Source of the DNA: Protula sp. h YS-2021
Lineage: Eukaryota > Annelida > Polychaeta > Sabellida > Serpulidae
Assembly (NCBI GenBank): GCA_949752745.1
Contig: OX457026.1
Span: 48,323,456 to 48,387,455, forward strand
Length of the DNA: 64,000 bases
Direction: 5' to 3'
The position numbers were made by a program, and so were the translations under genes. The number at the start of each line of letters is the position of its first letter. The stretch's first letter is position 1. Positions 59,884-64,000 of the stretch are shown here, piece by piece. The notes beneath the pieces are model-generated. The model was not told the origin of the DNA. It did no database searches and was given only the letters and a program-made list of their open reading frames with translations.

Positions 59884-62070
59884 GCACACATAATTTTGCC
59901 TCGTCACACTTTGTCAGTAGTTTGTCAAGAACTTGTCAGTTGATTGTCAGTTTTACAAGTTTGGCCTCGTCAGGGTCTTGACGAGTTTCTGACCAATGCT
60001 TCGTCACACATTGACAAACACTTGTCACTATCTTGTCAGAAACTTGTCACAAATTTGTCAAGTACTGCATCACCATGACGTCACGTCCTTTGCAAAACAA
60101 GTGAAAACACGCGGACATCCTTTTTGAGATTTCTTGGGTTTTAATGAATATTACTAAAAGTTTCAAATTATCACGTCTTAAAAACGTTTATTGGATAAAC
60201 CATGATGTAAGTGCACACAGCATATTCTCTGCATGTTTTGAAATAAGTTGTGATGTTTGTAAAATTCTTGTGAAATTTGTGAAAATTGTATTATCGCCCA
60301 ATGTTGCAATGAATAATGTATATTGTGTACTTACTGGCACGTAATTAAACAGGGTGAACGGATTCGATTATTTTAGTGTTTAATATAACCAAACCTGATG
60401 GTATAACTATCAAAGTAACAACTGATGGTATAAATATCAAAATCTGCAGCTTATGCCTTCGCAAGTAAACCGCCATGTGCAATATATTATATATTACAAT
60501 AGTGCAAAACTTGTCAACGACTTGTCATAAAATTGTCGAAACTTGTCACAAGTTCGTCAACCTGACCAGTTTGATGTGAAAGGACTGACCTGGGAATTTC
60601 ATGCCTTACGATGCTTCCGCATCTAAAACTTAATCTTTCAGAAAGAAACCCAATTCAGTCATCATTTCAGAAATCAGTAAATAAATAACATCAGTTAATA
60701 AATAGAAAATATAAGATTTTTTTCGATATAATATTACATCTAAATCAGCTATCGAAAGAAAAAAATTCTCTTTCTCACAATATCATTATGTTATTCGTGA
60801 CTTCATCAAAATTATCAAATGGCACATTCAAATTTATTGGAGTTAATTTTCAAAACACTTCTATTATTTTCTTCGGACTGCTTTCAATTTATCATGAATG
60901 TTACCAAGGTAGTCCTCTCTTGAAAATATGCCTTTTGTTTTTTTTTTCAATTTTTTTCGAGTTATTTTCAAAATGTTCCTCCCATAATTTTGTTTTGGCT
61001 TCCATTTTAGTCCGAATGGTTCTCAGGTGAATCTTTGTTTAAAGAAATACTTGTTGAGTACTTGGATAATTGTCGCAAAAAGTTGGCTCAATGGATCCTC
61101 AGTAAGAAGGATGCCTTTCTGTGCCTTTTCTGCTGATGTAAGTACACTTTGGGTATGGCCCCATACAGTGAAAGCGGTAAGGGGGTTAGTGTTTAGATGC
61201 GTGCCGACATATGATGGAAGTGGGGGGGGGCGGTTATCAAAAACAATGAAATAGGGAATTGGCAATGTGGCGACCACCTTTCAGACAACCTTCAAGATCC
61301 GGATAAAAAGACAGCCAAAAGGATGGCAGGGGAGGAGAGCGGGGATGGGCTAACATTTGTTTTTGTTGACAAAAACAAAAAACAATGATCGTCCACTGCC
61401 TAATAAAAGAGTTTGACATGTTCGGGTATTCTGATGTTGGTGTGCACTGGCCGCTCTAGTATAATTAGATATTAATGTTTGGGGCTGGTAACAATGTCCC
61501 TAAGCATTCTTATTTTACTTGATTAACTTGAACTTGGCTGGCCACAATGTCCTTAGACAATGGTGTTAATTTAAACTTTTTCAAATCGTGATTATTTTGT
61601 CTAATATTCTTTATTCGGGTAGTTCGTCAATCACTTGTCACAGATATCGTGATGAATTTCTGACAAGATATTGACAAACTACAAATTAGGATTTGACAAA
61701 TACATGACAAGAAAATGACAAGCCAGTGACAAAGACAAATTTTTGACAAATTTACATTGTTGAGTTAGGCATCGTCAGGTTGACGAGTTTAGGGTCGTCA
61801 ATCAATTTGACAAAGTTTTGACAAATTTCTGACAAATTGACAAGTTTGAAATGACGAATTTCTGACGAGTTATTGATGAATTATTAGCATGACGAATTAA
61901 TGACAAACTGTAACTGACGAATTAATGACAAATGTATGACAAAGTGTTGACAAATTTTTTATGGGAATTCGTTGAATTGGGCATTGTCAAATGGACAAGG
62001 CAAATTAGTCAGTCTGTTGTCAGTTCGACAACTTTTGGACAAATTTTTGACAAAGGCATATTGTGTGTGG
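59884..62070. mobile_element. Nested ~2.2-kb element with CACACA...TGTGTG ends and TTGTCA subterminal repeats
   Basis: It splits a unit of the ~170-bp array (GTAGTATTG | GAATCAACAAGG). The ends are CACACATAATTTTGCCTCGTC and the inverse of ...TTGACAAAGGCATATTGTG. Subterminal zones carry dozens of TTGTCA (left) and TGACAA (right) words. This resembles CACTA/EnSpm-like organisation. No transposase frame; the interior has older repeat fragments (60800-61560). Confidence 0.65.
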
Positions 62071-62330
62071 AATCAACAAGGTTTGGTATTGTAAATGAGC
62101 CATGTCGGCCCAAGGACATTGATCCAGCTGAACTTCACAAATTTTCCCAATCCTTATTCATTTGAATGAGTTTGTTAACACACTCAAGCCTACATTTTTT
62201 AAACAATTGACAAAATGTTGTACACATAGGTAGTATGGGTGGTAACAAGAATTCGTATTGTAAATGAGCCATGTTGGCCCAAGGACATTGGCCCAGCTGG
62301 AATTTTAAAATCCACGAATATGATACGAAG
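62071..62330. repeat. ~170-bp tandem array, right part
   Basis: Resumes in the same unit phase (GGTTTGGTATTGTAAATGAGCC) and carries one further TTTGTTAACACACTCAAGC at about 62168. Confidence 0.85.
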
Positions 62331-62954
62331 GGTTGTAGTCCAACCTAACAAAATCAGATACTGGGATTGTATGCCGGCGGGGTACATAGTCAGTTTCACT
62401 GACCCACTTGTTATTTTAGTTTTTTCTATTGATAACTTTTCTTTTGATATTTTTCCTTCAATTCTGTTTTTTTTTCTTAAATTTTGAGCTCTCATACAAT
62501 ACTGGCAGAAGGCTATTGCTATTGTTCTGTACGTCCGCCCGTCGAACCGTCGGTATACAATTATTTTGTCGGTGCGAAATCTTAAAAAAAGAAGCCTCAC
62601 CAAATCTTACAGGAAGAAAGTTCATGTCCAGGTGTGCATTTCGAGTTCAGTTTCTTACTTGTGAGTCCGTTTGTCTGTCTGTCGGACTTGAAACTTTTTT
62701 GTCAGGGTGATATCTCAGAATCTTTCATCTGAGTATTACTATTAATCTGTCGCAATGCTCTAGAATATACTTTTTAAAAGGATTATACATCTATTTGAGC
62801 CCAGCTTACGTTAAACGTAAGCTGGTGTTTCCCTATCGTTTTGCAGACGGCGTCCGTTAGTTAGTTAGTTGGTTAGTTCGTTAGGTAGTTGTTTATTTAG
62901 TAAACCTTTGTTCAAAATGTATCTCCTCCTACAGTTCTTATCCGATGTCATTTA
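62331..62954. other. Repeat fragments with a perfect hairpin, no gene
   Basis: CCAGCTTACG TTAAA CGTAAGCTGG at 62802-62826 is a 10-bp stem with a 5-base loop and starts another hairpin-headed repeat family. 62640-62720 has GTCTGTCTGTC and GTGATATCTCAGAATC, as in related repeats. No coding content. Confidence 0.5.
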
Positions 62955-63555
62955 TTATCCCCCGCCGTCCTGACGGAGGCGGGGGATATAGAAACGCACT
63001 CTGTCCGTCTGTCTGTCCGTCCGTCCGTCCGTCAGTCGCCAGTTTTGTTTCCAGACGATATCTCCGAAACTAGTGGGTGGATCTAGTTCATATTTGGTAT
63101 GCGTAACAACCAAGATATCTAGATTTGCCTTTTTGGGGGTTTTGGTCGGATCGAAGCCCATCTGGATCTGTATTTGGACTTAGAATCCCAAAATCAGGAT
63201 CTCAACGTGTACTTTGGTTTCCAGGCGATATCTCCGAAACTAGTGAGCGGATCCAGTTCATATTTGAAATACGTAACAATCAAGACATCTAGATGTGCCT
63301 TTTGGGGATTTTGATCGGAACGAAGCCCATCTGGATCTGTATTTGGACTTAGAATCCCAAAATTCGGATCTTAATGTGCACTTTGGTTTCCAGACGACAC
63401 CTCCGAAACTAGTGAACGGATCCGGTTCATATTTGATATGCATAACAACAATATAGTGTAGTTGTTTTATCTACTTAGTTTAAGTGCGACGTACAGCACC
63501 CGCCTTACTAATTACACCCACGGCGGGGGATATGGCAATCAATGATTACTCTTGT
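62955..63555. mobile_element. Hairpin-headed repeat with ~170-bp monomers
   Basis: Starts CCCCCGCCGTCC TGACGGAGGCGGGGG, then TGTCCGTCTGTCTGTCC. It has three monomers with GATATCTCCGAAACTAGTG at 63057, 63227 and (GACACC variant) 63395. It ends GGCGGGGGATATGG...TTACTCTTGTTTTTT. Same plan as the other hairpin-headed families: hairpin, CCGTC tract, tandem monomers, CTTGTTT end. Confidence 0.7.
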
Positions 63556-63559
63556 TTTT

Positions 63560-64000
63560 TATGTGAGGCATCCCTAGGAGGTCGTGCGTACGGCTTGTGC
63601 TTTTGTAGTCGATGGGATAATTTTTTTAATTTTTGGTAAATTTTTAAAGAAAAAAATTTTAAACTGTATCTTCCGCTATATTTTTGATCCGATGTCGTTC
63701 ATTTTTGCTATGAGGCACCCTAAGGGGTCCTGCATACGATTCATGCTTTCTAGTCGATCGGACAATTTTTGTATTTTTGGAGAATTTTTGAAGAAAAAAC
63801 TTTAAAATGTATTTCGCCCTACAGTTTTTATCCGATTTCATTTATTTTTCGCATGAAACATCCTAGATGAGTCATGCATATGATTTGCGCTTTTCTAGTG
63901 GATCGGACAATTTTTTGTATTTTTGGGGGAATTTTTGAAGAAAAAAACTTCAAAATGCCCTTCCTCCTGTAGTTTTTTTCGATTTCATTTATTTTTGGTG
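63560..64000. repeat. ~144-bp tandem array, runs off the window
   Basis: TTTTTGATCCGATGTCGTTC near 63684, TTTTTATCCGATTTCATTT near 63825 and TTTTTTTCGATTTCATTT near 63970, each with CTAGTCGATCGGACAATTTT-like segments. No gene. Confidence 0.8.

Noticed and set aside
1..64000. tRNA, rRNA or snRNA genes
   Set aside because: No cloverleaf with A and B boxes, rRNA core or snRNA-like block was recognised by eye; a tRNAscan or Rfam search would be decisive.

Overview
The window is animal nuclear DNA. Coding sequence is sparse and broken by GT-AG introns, and interspersed repeats, satellites and microsatellites dominate. The repeat style (hairpin-initiated elements with central ~155 bp tandem monomers, many TGTCCGTCTG tracts, a GACCTTGGGTCAAAGGTCAAGGTCAC-type dispersed repeat split over the text as short motifs) suggests a mollusc, most likely a bivalve. 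That placement is inference only.

Layout. (1) 1-4867: a giant inverted repeat (arms at least 2.2 kb, spacer about 400 bp). Its right arm ends inside an exon and its left arm runs off the window, so a head-to-head gene copy may lie upstream. (2) 4825-11629: the exons of one plus-strand gene of an uncharacterised animal multicopy family, with a YVDRDCC motif, a C-terminal CxxCG...H...C knuckle and several frameshifts. (3) 11.6-34.9 kb: repeat territory. It holds pairs of MITE-like elements, elements with motif-array inverted ends, a 51-bp satellite, and large hairpin-ended elements (resembling Helentron-associated/HINE or Pearl-like elements) carrying A/B alternating ~155-bp monomers. (4) 34909-54991: a complete 20,083-bp Polinton/Maverick with terminal inverted repeats (TIRs) and a perfect 6-bp target duplication (ACTGCA). 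(5) 55-64 kb: more of the same repeats, including a tandem array split by a 2.2-kb nested element.

Polinton organisation. The rightward block has a Cys-rich protein, protein-primed type B DNA polymerase (two in-frame stops), a PC4-like ssDNA-binding protein and three possible PC4-like relatives. The leftward block, from right to left, has a double death-fold (CARD-like) protein, a Cys-rich PC4-like protein, small Cys-rich proteins, a DDE integrase with chromodomain, the packaging ATPase, a small basic protein, a coiled-coil basic protein, a putative myristoylated peptide, the minor capsid (penton), a pVI/pX-like core protein, the double-jelly-roll major capsid protein and an adenain-type protease. 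The two blocks converge at facing polyadenylation signals (42356-42393). Integrase, polymerase, ATPase, protease and both capsid proteins are all present, as expected for a virus-like Polinton.

Most interesting signals. Three genes in the terminal modules (RING protein, Cys-rich protein, zinc-finger protein) end not in AATAAA but in a histone-type stem-loop (6-7 bp stem, 4-nt U-rich loop). Each is followed, exactly 12 nt later, by GAAATRA. This suggests replication-dependent histone mRNA 3' processing (SLBP/U7). The same terminal modules have divergent TATA promoters separated by arrays of GAAGCAAGGACCCCC, present in opposite orientation at the two ends. The candidate novel system is therefore a cell-cycle-coupled early gene module at both ends of a Polinton, beside a putative anti-death CARD protein and a RING protein.
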